A stretch of 64,000 nt of DNA from Ligilactobacillus faecis (GTDB taxonomy: Bacteria; Bacillota; Bacilli; Lactobacillales; Lactobacillaceae): NCBI RefSeq assembly GCF_029889745.1, contig NZ_CP123639.1:806001-870000 (forward strand), written 5' to 3'. The position numbers and the translations under genes are program-made. Below the pieces are notes generated by a model. It was not told the DNA's origin. It worked only from the letters and a program-made list of their open reading frames with translations, and made no database searches. Of the stretch, positions 52,543 to 63,611 are shown in pieces; the stretch's first letter is position 1, and each line of letters begins with the position of its first letter.

Positions 52543-55293
52543 ATGACGCGAAAAGAACGGATCTTAGCCTATGTCACGCAAAATAAGACAGCGCTAACAA
52601 CAGCTGAGATCGCAACGGCATTAGATATTTTACGTAATAATGTCAGTAAAGAATTGAATACGTTAGTCCGTGAAGGGCATTTACAAAAGATCTCAGGACG
52701 ACCAGTCAAATATCTTTTGGCAAAACAGACCGCGTCTAGCGCGCTTGTGGCAGACCAGATACAAGTTGAGCATCCGACCCAAGACATTTTTGCTTCGATG
52801 ATCGGCCAAAAGGAAAGTTTGAAAAATCAGATCGAACAAGCTAAGGCTGCGATCTTATATCCACCGCACGGCTTAAATGTTTTGATCACAGGGCCTACTG
52901 GTTCTGGGAAGACATATTTTGCCAATGCGATGCATCAGTTTGCGAGCGAACAAAAGATGCTCAAGACAAAAGAGTTCATTACGTTCAACTGCGCTGATTA
53001 TGCGCATAATCCTCAATTGTTGATGTCTCATCTTTTTGGTTATGTCAAGGGGGCCTTTACTGGAGCGGATGAAGATCGAGATGGTCTGATCCAAAAAGCC
53101 GATGGTGGGATCTTATTTTTAGATGAGGTCCACCGCTTACCACCAGAAGGACAAGAGATGATCTTTTACTTTATGGACCATGGGACATATAACCGTCTAG
53201 GTGAGATCGCTAAAGTCCACCATGCTGATGTGCGCTTGATCTGTGCCACAACTGAAGATCCAGAGAGTTCACTTTTGAAAACGTTTGTCCGTCGGATCCC
53301 GATCGTGATCGGGATGCCTCAGTTTGAAAAACGGAGCGTCCGTGAACAGTTGGCCCTCTTGAAACGCCTCTTGACTTTAGAAGCCAACCGCACTAAAAGA
53401 GAGATCGTCGTGCCAGAAGATGTTGTCAAAGCTTTACTTGGGAGTGTGACTTTTGGTAATGTCGGGCAGTTGAAATCAAACATCCAGCTCGTTTGTGCGC
53501 AAGGCTTTTTAAATAGTGTCGAACAGACAGAACAGATCAATTTAGAATTTGAACAACTTCCGCCAAATATCAAAGAAGGTTTGTCACGTTTAGCCAGTGA
53601 CCGTGTACGTTTAGGCAAATTAGCCCAGCTTTTAGAACCAGTCATGGTGATCGTGCCTGACGGTGAAAAGCCTGTGATCAAAGAGAGCGACCGCTATGAA
53701 TTACCGTATAATTTATATGAGATCATCGGTAATAAGGCAGCTCTTTTAAAAGAGGAAGGGTTGGATCAAAGTGCGATCAATAATTTTATCATGACTGATA
53801 TCAATGTTCATTTAAAGTCATTTTATCGTGATAATAAGATCTCACGGACCGAAAAAAATTTAAATGAACTGGTCGATCAAGATACACTTCGTTTGACAAA
53901 GGAGATCATTGCTTTATTAAAACGGGAATGTAACTATCATGCAGGTGAAAATTTCATTTATGCGATGAGTTTACATCTAAGTTCATTTATCAAACGCGTC
54001 CAATCGGGACGGCCGATGCGCGAAGTTTCTGATGATCTAGTTACGATGGTCAAAGACTATCCGGCCGATTTAAAATTGGCTAAGTTGATCAAAGAAAAAT
54101 TAGAAGCTCATTATGACTTTTTAGTTCCTGAATCAGAAGTGTATTATTTGGCAGTCTTGTTGATCTCGCTCAATTCGGTACCTAAGCATGGCAAAGTCGG
54201 TGTTGTTGTCGCAGCTCATGGAAATCATACGGCTTCTTCGATGGTCCAAGTCGTAACAGAGCTTTTAGCTGTAGATAATCTTAGTGCTTTTGATATGTCA
54301 CTTGAAATGGATCCAAAAGAAGCTTTAAAAGCGATCGCACAAAAAGTCGTTCAAGTCGATCGGGGCAATGGTGTCTTGCTTCTAGTCGATATGGGGTCGC
54401 TTGGGACATTTAGCGAGAAGATCAGTGCTTTGACTGATATCAAGATCAAAACGATCGATATGGTCACGACGGCAATGGTTTTAGAAGCAGCACGAAAAAC
54501 GGCTTTGATCGATAGTGATCTGGCGTCTGTTTATGCCGAATTGCGTGAATTCAACGGTTATTCGCGTAAAGTCGAAGAAGTACCAGTCGATGAACTCAAA
54601 CCAAGGGCGATCTTAGCTTTATGTTCAACTGGAAAAGGTACAGCTGAAAAGATCAAGCAGATGATCGATGAGATCTTGACCGAGCATTTGATCGATGATG
54701 TTTGTGTCTTGCCGTTATCGGTCGTGGGGATCAAAGCCCAACTCAAACAGATCGAAGAAAAATACCAGCTCATTGCAACTACTGGAGTGGCTGATCCTAA
54801 GTTAGGTGTACCATATATCTCGCTTGAGGAGTTATTCCAAGGAGAGGTTGGAAAAAAACGCTTGGTCGAATGTTTAGAGCAAACAGAAACAGGGCATTTT
54901 GAGACTCAAACGACTAAAGAACTAGCTCCTGATGTGACGCAAGAGATGGCAGCTAATTATTTAGAGCAATACTATACTTTTATCAATCCCAAAAAGATCA
55001 TTCATATTTTGTGGGAATACTGTGCGATCTTGGAACAAGAGAGAAAAGAAAAACTCACTGATACAAAGCGGTTAGCTGTCGTAATGCATCTTGGTGGGAC
55101 GATCGAACGGAGCTTAAGAAATGCACCAGTCTCACTGACTAAAAAGCAAGCGCTTGAGATCAAAGAGGCACCATGGGCTCAAGCAGTCAAAAAAGCAGAT
55201 ACTTATTTAGAGACAACGCTTGATCTGAAGTTAGCACGAGCCGAAGAGTATTACATCATAAAATTACTTGAGACAGAAGCAGTCAAAAATTGA
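52543..55293 (+). CDS. manR: Sigma-54-dependent PTS regulator ManR (LevR family)
   Basis: 916 residues. Order: winged helix (1-65), AAA+ domain (about 90-330) with Walker A GPTGSGKTYF (116), the sigma-54 contact GAFTGA (about 169) and Walker B GGILFLDE (188); PRD1 (about 440-545, His in MSLHLSSF); EIIA-man-like domain (about 549-680, His in AAHGNH); EIIB-like domain (about 687-780); PRD2 (about 805-905, His in VMHLGG). Phosphorylation by HPr and by the man-PTS should tune it. Two GATACA repeats lie before it (52493, 52504) and four after it at the operon promoter. It activates the mannose-type PTS genes that follow. Confidence 0.95.
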   Translation: MTRKERILAYVTQNKTALTTAEIATALDILRNNVSKELNTLVREGHLQKISGRPVKYLLAKQTASSALVADQIQVEHPTQDIFASMIGQKESLKNQIEQAKAAILYPPHGLNVLITGPTGSGKTYFANAMHQFASEQKMLKTKEFITFNCADYAHNPQLLMSHLFGYVKGAFTGADEDRDGLIQKADGGILFLDEVHRLPPEGQEMIFYFMDHGTYNRLGEIAKVHHADVRLICATTEDPESSLLKTFVRRIPIVIGMPQFEKRSVREQLALLKRLLTLEANRTKREIVVPEDVVKALLGSVTFGNVGQLKSNIQLVCAQGFLNSVEQTEQINLEFEQLPPNIKEGLSRLASDRVRLGKLAQLLEPVMVIVPDGEKPVIKESDRYELPYNLYEIIGNKAALLKEEGLDQSAINNFIMTDINVHLKSFYRDNKISRTEKNLNELVDQDTLRLTKEIIALLKRECNYHAGENFIYAMSLHLSSFIKRVQSGRPMREVSDDLVTMVKDYPADLKLAKLIKEKLEAHYDFLVPESEVYYLAVLLISLNSVPKHGKVGVVVAAHGNHTASSMVQVVTELLAVDNLSAFDMSLEMDPKEALKAIAQKVVQVDRGNGVLLLVDMGSLGTFSEKISALTDIKIKTIDMVTTAMVLEAARKTALIDSDLASVYAELREFNGYSRKVEEVPVDELKPRAILALCSTGKGTAEKIKQMIDEILTEHLIDDVCVLPLSVVGIKAQLKQIEEKYQLIATTGVADPKLGVPYISLEELFQGEVGKKRLVECLEQTETGHFETQTTKELAPDVTQEMAANYLEQYYTFINPKKIIHILWEYCAILEQERKEKLTDTKRLAVVMHLGGTIERSLRNAPVSLTKKQALEIKEAPWAQAVKKADTYLETTLDLKLARAEEYYIIKLLETEAVKN

Positions 55294-55407
55294 TACACAA
55301 TGATAACGATACACAAAATTTGTGTATCGTTATTTTTATTTAAAAAAATTTCTGCTTTAGTTTAAGGTCTTAGGTTCCGATACACAAAAGTTGGCACGCT
55401 TTTTGCT
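55292..55407 (+). promoter_or_regulatory. Sigma-54 promoter and ManR binding sites of the man operon
   Basis: TTGGCAC (55391-55397), five bases, TTGCT (55403-55407): the -24/-12 consensus in full. Upstream lie GATACACAA at 55292-55300, 55308-55316, 55379-55387 and its complement TTGTGTATC at 55320-55328; the middle two form a 13-base-arm palindrome. These are probably ManR activator sites. The palindrome followed by T-rich sequence may also end manR transcription. Confidence 0.85.
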
Positions 55408-55452
55408 ATATAGAAGGTGTATGAAGTTATTTTTTTAGAGAGGGTGGTCTCA

Positions 55453-55866
55453 ATGGTAGGTTTGATCGTTGCGAGCCACGGCCATTTAGCAAAAGAACTT
55501 ATCAACTCATCTTATTTGATTTTTGGCAAACAAGAAAAAGTGGTCGCAGTCGCTTTTGAACCAGCAGAAGATCTGCAAACTTTAAAAGATAACTATCAAA
55601 CTACACTTCAAGCTTTTTCTAAAACAGATCAGATCCTGTTTTTATGTGACCTTTACGGAGGCAATCCGATGTTAGCTGCGACAGCGTTTGTCAAACAAGA
55701 TCCTAAACGGTTTGCTGCGATCGGAGGTGTCAACTTGGCACTTTTACTTGAAGCTTATGCTTTACGAGAAAGTGGGGCGACTTTAGCGGAGTTGACTAAA
55801 CAGTTAGTGCAGATCGGTCAAAGTGCGATCGCAACAGCTGAACCGGAGGGAGATCTATGGAAGTAA
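55453..55866 (+). CDS. PTS mannose-family IIA component (separate)
   Basis: 137 residues. MVGLIVASHGHLAKELI carries the phosphorylation site His (residue 9). Fold as in ManX IIA. ATG 55453 follows GAGAGGGTGG. It overlaps the IIB gene by 10 bases. Because a complete IIAB gene follows in the same operon, this extra IIA may phosphorylate the extra IIB and signal to ManR rather than drive uptake, as proposed for Mpo proteins of Listeria; this is inference. Confidence 0.88.
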   Translation: MVGLIVASHGHLAKELINSSYLIFGKQEKVVAVAFEPAEDLQTLKDNYQTTLQAFSKTDQILFLCDLYGGNPMLAATAFVKQDPKRFAAIGGVNLALLLEAYALRESGATLAELTKQLVQIGQSAIATAEPEGDLWK

Positions 55867-56348
55867 AACTTCTGCGGATCGATTCGCGTTTGTTACATGG
55901 ACAAGTGGCGACAGACTGGGTCAAAAGTACTGGGGTCTCGCATGTGTTAGTCGTTTGTGATAACGCTGCTAAAGATGTGATCCGGCGGCGCTTGTTATTG
56001 CAAGTTGCGCCACCTGGTGTCAAAGTTCATGTCTTGACAGTTGCAAAGATGATCCGCATCTACCAAGATGAACGTTTTGCTAAATTATCGGTTTTGATCT
56101 TAGTTGAGGCCCCGATCGATGCTGTGCGTTTATTGATCGGAGGGATCAAAGTCAAAAGTGTCAATGTTGGTTCACTTAGCTTTGACCAAACACGTAAAAT
56201 GATCACTGAGACGATCGCAGTCAACGAACAAGATCTCAAAGCTTTGACTTGGCTCAAAAAGCAAGGGATCATGTTAGATCAAAGAAAAGTCTCCAACGAT
56301 CCTAAAAAAGATCTTTGGAAGACTTTATCTGATAAAGGTCTTGTTTAA
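55857..56348 (+). CDS. PTS mannose-family IIB component (separate)
   Basis: 163 residues. LRIDSRLLHGQVATDWVKS carries the phosphorylated His; VSNDPKKDLW at the end matches IIB. Highly like the IIB half of the following IIAB protein. Overlaps the IIA gene. A regulatory role toward ManR is likely since two IIB units serve one IIC-IID pair. Confidence 0.88.
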   Translation: MEVKLLRIDSRLLHGQVATDWVKSTGVSHVLVVCDNAAKDVIRRRLLLQVAPPGVKVHVLTVAKMIRIYQDERFAKLSVLILVEAPIDAVRLLIGGIKVKSVNVGSLSFDQTRKMITETIAVNEQDLKALTWLKKQGIMLDQRKVSNDPKKDLWKTLSDKGLV

Positions 56349-56402
56349 AGAGGACGAGAGTTTGAAAAGTGTAGTTAAAAATATTTCATAGGAGGCGTAA
56401 TA

Positions 56403-57389
56403 ATGGTTGGTATTATTTTAGCAAGTCATGGTAGCTTTGCCGACGGTATTTTCCAATCGGGGGAAATGATCTTTGGTCAGCAAGAAAATGTTGCACATGT
56501 GACGTTAATGCCAAGCGAAGGTCCTGATGATATCAGAGCTAAGATGGAAGACGCGATCAAATCGTTTGATGATCCTGAAGAAGTCTTGTTCTTAGTCGAT
56601 CTTTGGGGTGGAACACCATTTAACCAAGCTAATAACTTGGTCGAACAGCATAAAGATAAGTGGGCGATCGTTGCCGGGATGAATTTACCGATGGTGATCG
56701 AGGCTTATGCATCGCGATTCTCGATGGAAAAAGCCCAAGAGATCGCTGCTCATTTAGTTTCAGCTGGGAAAGATGGTGTGCGGGTCAAACCAGAATCGCT
56801 TGAGCCAAAAACAGAAGCAAAAGAAGAGACAAAAGCCGCACAACCGGTCGGAGCGATCCCACCGGGAACTGTTTTAGGCGATGGGAAGATCAAATATGTC
56901 TTAGCCCGGATCGATTCACGTTTGTTACACGGTCAAGTAGCTACATCATGGACTAAATCGACCAATCCAGATCGGATCATCGTTGTTTCTGACAACGTTG
57001 CGCATGATAAATTACGGAAGAGCATGATCATTGAGGCGGCTCCTCCAGGAGTGCACGCAAACGTTGTGCCGATCGAAAAGATGATCGAAGTTGCAAAAGA
57101 TCCTCGCTTTGGCGATACAAAAGCTTTGCTCTTATTTGAAAATCCAGAAGACGCTTTGAAAGCGATCGAAGGTGGAGTTGACATCAAGACGTTAAATGTT
57201 GGTTCGATGGCCCACTCTGTCGGAAAAGTCGCAGTCAACAAAGTTTTATCTTTAGACCAAGAAGACGTAAAAGCATTTGAACAACTAGAAAAAGATGGCG
57301 TTAAATTTGACGTCCGCAAAGTTCCAAGCGATTCACCTGAAGATATGGATGCGATCTTGAATAAGGCGCGCCAAGAACTAAAGATGTAA
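56403..57389 (+). CDS. manL: PTS mannose-family IIAB component ManL
   Basis: 328 residues. IIA domain (1-130, GIILASHGSFADGI, His 9), an Ala/Glu/Lys-rich linker (about 135-158), IIB domain (about 160-328, ARIDSRLLHGQVATSWTKS). Transfers phosphate from HPr to the incoming sugar, with IIC and IID. AGGAGG precedes the ATG. Confidence 0.95.
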   Translation: MVGIILASHGSFADGIFQSGEMIFGQQENVAHVTLMPSEGPDDIRAKMEDAIKSFDDPEEVLFLVDLWGGTPFNQANNLVEQHKDKWAIVAGMNLPMVIEAYASRFSMEKAQEIAAHLVSAGKDGVRVKPESLEPKTEAKEETKAAQPVGAIPPGTVLGDGKIKYVLARIDSRLLHGQVATSWTKSTNPDRIIVVSDNVAHDKLRKSMIIEAAPPGVHANVVPIEKMIEVAKDPRFGDTKALLLFENPEDALKAIEGGVDIKTLNVGSMAHSVGKVAVNKVLSLDQEDVKAFEQLEKDGVKFDVRKVPSDSPEDMDAILNKARQELKM

Positions 57390-57425
57390 GTTTGGACTGA
57401 CAATAGAAATTAGGAGGATTAGAAC

Positions 57426-58238
57426 ATGTCTGCTATATCAATGATTCTAGTAGTAATTGTTGCCTTTTTTGCAGGTATGGGTGGGATCTTAGATGAATTC
57501 CAATTCCATCAACCTTTGGTAGCATGTACTTTGATCGGATTAGTGACCGGTAATCTTGAAGCCGGTATTATTTTAGGTGGTTCATTACAAATGATCGCCT
57601 TAGGTTGGGCTAACATCGGGGCTGCGGTTGCGCCTGATGCAGCGTTAGCCTCAGTTGCATCTGCTATTATTTTAGTGCAAGGTGGTCAAGGCGTAAAAGG
57701 TGTCGGGACAGCGATCGCTGTTGCGATCCCACTTGCTGTGGCTGGTTTGTTCTTGACGATGTTAGCGCGGACGCTTGCTGTGCCGATCGTGCACATCATG
57801 GACGCTGCTGCTGAAGAAGGTAACTACCGTAAGATCGAAGTTTGGCAAGTCATTGGGATCTGTATGCAAGGTCTTCGGATCGCGCTTCCAGCTGCTGCTT
57901 TATTAGTTATTCCATCAGCTGCCGTACGTGGATTCTTGGAATCGATGCCAGCTTGGTTGAATGAAGGGATGACGATCGGTGGTGGCATGGTCGTTGCCGT
58001 TGGTTACGCAATGGTCATCAACATGATGGCAACTCGTGAAGTTTGGCCATTCTTTGCGATCGGTTTTGTGATCGCTGCGATCTCTGACTTAACATTGATC
58101 GCCTTAGGTGCTTTAGGTGTCTCCTTTGGCTTGATCTATCTTGAATTGAAGAAAAATGCTGGTAATGGTGGCAACGGTGGTGGCCAAGCAAGCAACACTG
58201 GTGACCCATTAGGCGACATTTTGAATGACTACGAATAA
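57426..58238 (+). CDS. manM: PTS mannose-family IIC component ManM
   Basis: 270 residues, about seven spans. ILGGSLQMIALGWANIGAAVAPDAALASV is the conserved sugar-binding region of IIC-man. Gly/Asn-rich tail. AGGAGG ribosome site. With ManN forms the channel for mannose and glucose, and in many lactic bacteria the receptor for class IIa bacteriocins. Confidence 0.95.
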   Translation: MSAISMILVVIVAFFAGMGGILDEFQFHQPLVACTLIGLVTGNLEAGIILGGSLQMIALGWANIGAAVAPDAALASVASAIILVQGGQGVKGVGTAIAVAIPLAVAGLFLTMLARTLAVPIVHIMDAAAEEGNYRKIEVWQVIGICMQGLRIALPAAALLVIPSAAVRGFLESMPAWLNEGMTIGGGMVVAVGYAMVINMMATREVWPFFAIGFVIAAISDLTLIALGALGVSFGLIYLELKKNAGNGGNGGGQASNTGDPLGDILNDYE

Positions 58239-58252
58239 GGAGGAAAGAAACA

Positions 58253-59173
58253 ATGGCTGAAAGCAGAATCAAATTAACTAAAAAAGATCGTTTATCAGTT
58301 GCATGGCGTTCAACTTTCCTTCAAGGTTCATGGAACTATGAACGTATGCAAAATGGTGGCTGGTGCTTCTCAATGATCCCAGCGATCAAAAAATTGTATA
58401 AGACAAAAGAAGATCGTGCGGCTGCTTTGAAGCGTCACATGGAATTTTTCAACACACACCCATATGTAGCTTCACCGATCCTTGGGGTAACTTTAGCGTT
58501 AGAAGAAGACCGCGCTAACGGGACTGATGTGGATGACGCTGCGATCCAAGGTGTGAAGGTCGGGATGATGGGACCTTTGGCTGGTGTTGGTGACCCAGTC
58601 TTTTGGTTCACATTACGTCCGATGTTAGGTGCTTTAGGTGCTTCCCTTGCGTTAGGTGGTAACATTTTAGGACCGATCTTATTCTTTGTTGCTTGGAACT
58701 TGATCCGTTGGGCTTTCATGTGGTACACACAAGAATTTGGTTACAACGCCGGTTCAAAGATCACCGAAGATATGTCTGGTGGGATGTTACAATACGTAAC
58801 GAGCTTAGCTTCGATCATGGGTATGTTCGTTTTAGGTGGTTTGATCGAACGGTGGGTAACGATCAACTTTACCCCAACTGTTTCGACTGTTAAATTGCAA
58901 AAAGGTGCTTATATCGAATGGGATAAGTTACCAAACAACATGCAAGGTGTCAAAGAAGCCTTGATCCAATATAACAATGGTAAAGGTCTCTCACTTACTT
59001 CTGAAAAAGTTACGACATTACAAAACAACTTGGATCAATTGATCCCAGGTCTAGCAGCACTCTTGCTCACATTCTTATGTATGTGGCTCTTGAAGAAGAA
59101 AGTATCTCCGATCATCATTATCGTTGCGATCTTTATCGTTGGTATTTTAGGTCACGTGATCGGCTTACTTTAA
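58253..59173 (+). CDS. manN: PTS mannose-family IID component ManN
   Basis: 306 residues. LQGSWNYERMQNGGWCFSMIPAIKKLY at the N-terminus is the IID signature; FFNTHPYVASPILGVTLALEE follows; one or more spans near the end. AAGGAGG lies before the ATG. An extra extracellular stretch (about 210-250) is present, as in man-PTS of lactobacilli. Confidence 0.95.
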   Translation: MAESRIKLTKKDRLSVAWRSTFLQGSWNYERMQNGGWCFSMIPAIKKLYKTKEDRAAALKRHMEFFNTHPYVASPILGVTLALEEDRANGTDVDDAAIQGVKVGMMGPLAGVGDPVFWFTLRPMLGALGASLALGGNILGPILFFVAWNLIRWAFMWYTQEFGYNAGSKITEDMSGGMLQYVTSLASIMGMFVLGGLIERWVTINFTPTVSTVKLQKGAYIEWDKLPNNMQGVKEALIQYNNGKGLSLTSEKVTTLQNNLDQLIPGLAALLLTFLCMWLLKKKVSPIIIIVAIFIVGILGHVIGLL

Positions 59174-59187
59174 AATAAAGTTTTCAG

Positions 59188-59217
59188 ACGGTCTCATTTC
59201 AAAGATGAGGCCGTTTT
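59188..59217 (+). terminator. Terminator after manN
   Basis: ACGGTCTCAT pairs with ATGAGGCCGT (one wobble), then four T and G. Moderate strength, so some read-through into the DUF956 gene is likely. Confidence 0.7.
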
Positions 59218-59261
59218 GTGCTATACTGAGCCTAATTTTAAAGAAATACGAGGAAAGCTAA

Positions 59262-59642
59262 ATGGTTGAATCGATCAATTCAAAAGTCGATCTTGTGATG
59301 GAAGGGACTTCTTATATCGGGTTGACGGATTATGGCAAGATCATGATCGGGAATAAAGGCTTTGAGTTTTTTAACGATCGTGACGTGAATAAATTCATTC
59401 AGATCCCTTGGGATGAAGTCGAGCTCGTGATCGCGTCGGTGATGTTCAAAGGTCGCTGGATCCCGCGCTTTGCGATCCAAACTAAAAAGGATGGGACTTT
59501 TTCTTTTTCCGCTAAAAATTCTAAAAAGCTGTTGCGGGCGATGCAAAAGTACGTTGCGCCTGAGAAGATGGTCCGTTCGCTAACTTTTTTCCAAGTTTTA
59601 AAGCGCAACTTAAAGCAGTTATTTGCTAAGAAAAGCAATTGA
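59262..59642 (+). CDS. manO: DUF956 protein ManO
   Basis: 126 residues. MVESINSKVDLVMEGTSYIGLTDYGKIMIGNKGFEFFN matches DUF956, which almost always follows manLMN genes in Firmicutes. Its function is unknown; a regulatory or accessory role for the man-PTS is assumed. GAGGAAAG precedes ATG 59262. Confidence 0.9.
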   Translation: MVESINSKVDLVMEGTSYIGLTDYGKIMIGNKGFEFFNDRDVNKFIQIPWDEVELVIASVMFKGRWIPRFAIQTKKDGTFSFSAKNSKKLLRAMQKYVAPEKMVRSLTFFQVLKRNLKQLFAKKSN

Positions 59643-59646
59643 GTAG

Positions 59647-59687
59647 GAGAGCTAAAAGGGCTGAGATCCTTTTAGCTCTCTTTGTTT
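59647..59687 (+). terminator. Rho-independent terminator after manO
   Basis: GAGAGCTAAAAGG pairs perfectly with CCTTTTAGCTCTC over an eight-base loop, followed by TTTG. The next 130 bases (59688-59814) show nothing recognisable. Confidence 0.88.
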
Positions 59688-59814
59688 AAGTACTGTCAGC
59701 AAGAGTTGTTGACTGCACAAAAAGAAGGAACTTGTTTAGTTGAGGACTGTTAGCGTATAAAGTGGCTGATTTACTAGCTAAAAAGAAGCGAAATCACCAT
59801 AACTTAAAATAAAG

Positions 59815-59843
59815 CAATGCTCTTCCGATATGGAAGGGCATTT
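59815..59843. repeat. Left copy of a 29-base target duplication (a hairpin)
   Basis: CAATGCTCTTCCGATA... to 59843 is identical to 61361-61389. Each copy is a hairpin (AATGCTCTTCC with GGAAGGGCATT, one wobble) that looks like a terminator. Confidence 0.85.
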
Positions 59844-61360
59844 CAGAACGTAGACAAACTCTATTCAAATCGGATAGAGTTTGTTTTTTTATGTATTTTT
59901 ATAACTATATACTTTGAAATATACGAATATAACAGGTTTTTTCCCCAGTATTTTTACCAGTTTTTTTAGATTTAGGCACGCAAATATCAACCCGACTTGA
60001 GCTAGAATTTTATCAATTCCTACTTCTCGGGCGTATCTCAAGTTGTGATATTCTTTTGCCGAACCAAAATTTCTTTCGATCGTCTCCTTTCGCGCTTCAT
60101 ACTTTAATTTTGAGCCAGTTTGATGCCTGATATCCTCACATTTTTCCATACTATCTTGCCAAACATGACGAGCGATAACTCTTTGATGATTTTTACTTTG
60201 TGTACATTTGTGCAGTAAAGGACATTTTTCACAGATTGTAGGATCACTTTTATATTCACGATAACCACTTCGATTAGTTGTGGAGTACATTAAGATTTGA
60301 TCGCCAGGACATAAATAACAATCATAATATTCATCATAAACAAAATCTTTGGGTCTAAGCGTACCAACTTTGCCCCTTGGGCGTTTATAAGGAAGAATGG
60401 GAATTATGCCTTGAGATAGTAAAAAGTGTGCGATCGTGGGTGTTTTATAGCCAGAATCAGCGATAATATATTGTGGGTCGTACTTCCGTACTTTTTCAAA
60501 TATTTCAGGAAAAAGTTGCGTATCATGGATATTTCCCGCACCGACCACATAAGCTAAGAGCCACCCATTTTTATCACAGGCAGCTTGAACGTTATAGGCA
60601 AAAACCTGTTTGTGTTCACCCTTATGAAACCATCCACTATCAGGATCAGTTTTAGATATTTTTACTTGTCTAGTTTTTTTTTAGGTTTTTCTTCTTTTAA
60701 GGGTTTCTTTTGATGTTTAGCTCTATCTACATTTATTTCTTTTTCGAGATCTTCACTCATAAATTTTGACTTAGTTTCAATAACTTCAGTAGTATATTTA
60801 CGGCTGTTAGCAGCAGCTTTCAAATGAGTTCCATCAATAAAAATATCAGTTGTGTCGATAAGATCATTTTCTAAGCAGAGTTTCAAGATATGAGCAAAAA
60901 TGGCTTCTATTACATGATTTTCAGCAAATCTTCTTTTATAGTTTTTACCGTAAGTAGAGAAATGAGGAACAGGATCATTTAAACCCAGTCCTAGAAACCA
61001 TCGATAAGCGACATTAACTTGAATTTCTTTGATCGTTTGACGCATAGAACGAATACCAAATAGATTTTGAATCAAAGGAATCTTTATGAGTAATACAGGA
61101 TCAAGACTGGGACGGCCATTATTTTTACAATAGGAATCTTCGACAAGATCATAAATAAAAGAGAAATCAATAATTTGATCAATTTTACGGAGTAAATGAT
61201 CTTTTGGGACCAAATCATCTAGAGAAGTACGAGCATATTCACGGCGTTTGAGATTGGGATCACTCTTGCGAAGCATGACAAATACCTCCGTAATCGTTTT
61301 CTTTAATTATACAAAAAAAGTCACCAGAGCACATACTCTGATGACTTAGTCTACATTCTG
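59844..61360 (-). mobile_element. IS1182-like insertion sequence
   Basis: 1517 bases. Ends share an imperfect inverted repeat (CAGAACGTAGAC at 59844 and complement of CAGAATGTAGAC at 61349-61360). It is bracketed by 29-base direct repeats of a hairpin. IS1182 elements are known for long, variable, palindromic target repeats. Inside each end lies a hairpin with a T or A run. Confidence 0.85.
59889..61276 (-). CDS. IS1182-like transposase in two overlapping frames (possible -1 frameshift)
   Basis: The first frame (61276-60662, 204 residues) holds the N-terminal region (YARTSLDDLVPKDHLLRKI) and the first Asp (DIFIDGTHLKAAAN) and ends PKKKLDK-stop just after a run of nine A (60674-60682, reverse strand). 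Stepping back one base at the run gives KKKTRQVKISKTDPDSGWFH, which joins the second frame holding IIADSGYKTPT (second Asp), a CEKCPLLHKC zinc pattern and ERNFGSAKEYHN (Glu), to 59889. Either programmed -1 slippage or a one-base loss explains it. Joined, the protein has the family's full length. Confidence 0.82.
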
Positions 61361-61389
61361 CAATGCTCTTCCGATATGGAAGGGCATTT
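61361..61389. repeat. Right copy of the 29-base target duplication (a hairpin)
   Basis: Identical to 59815-59843; followed by TTCAG. The pair frames the IS1182-like element. Confidence 0.85.
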
Positions 61390-61473
61390 TTCAGTTTAAA
61401 ACCGTATATTCTTGCAAACCTAGTTATAAAAATTCGTTATCTAAATTTTTGCAAAAAAAGTTTGCAAATAGTG

Positions 61474-61687
61474 TTGACGAACGCTAGAAATCAATGTATA
61501 GTTAATATCGTTGCTTGAGCGCAACAAGGTATGAGCGCTTGAGTGTTAAAAAAATAAAATTTATCTGTTGACATGATCTTTTAGATCTGATATGATTTAA
61601 AAGTCGTCGCTTGATTGAAAGTTTTGAATTTTTATTCAAAATAATTTCAAAAAAGCGGTTGACAAATAAATGAACAACTGATAAAAT
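61474..61687 (+). promoter_or_regulatory. Three tandem rrn promoters
   Basis: TTGACG-17-TATAGT (61474-61502), TTGACA-17-TATGAT (61568-61596) and TTGACA-17-TAAAAT (61659-61687), all with ideal spacing. The leader that follows (61688-61847) has a boxA-like TCTTTGAAAACT (about 61725) and AAAGTTTC...GTGCAGG (61743-61768), which pairs with CCTGCAC...GAAACTTT after 16S (63430-63451) as the RNase III processing stem. Confidence 0.85.
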
Positions 61688-61847
61688 AATTTATGTTGTT
61701 TGATAAGTTATTACTTATCAAGTAGATCTTTGAAAACTGAACAAAGTTTCGATAAGCAAATGTGCAGGGTCTCTTATCTAAGTGATAAGAGCAAATAAAC
61801 ATTTTGCGAAGTCAATTCGCTAGTAAAAATAAAGAGTCACAAACTTT

Positions 61848-63611
<1,764 letters not shown>

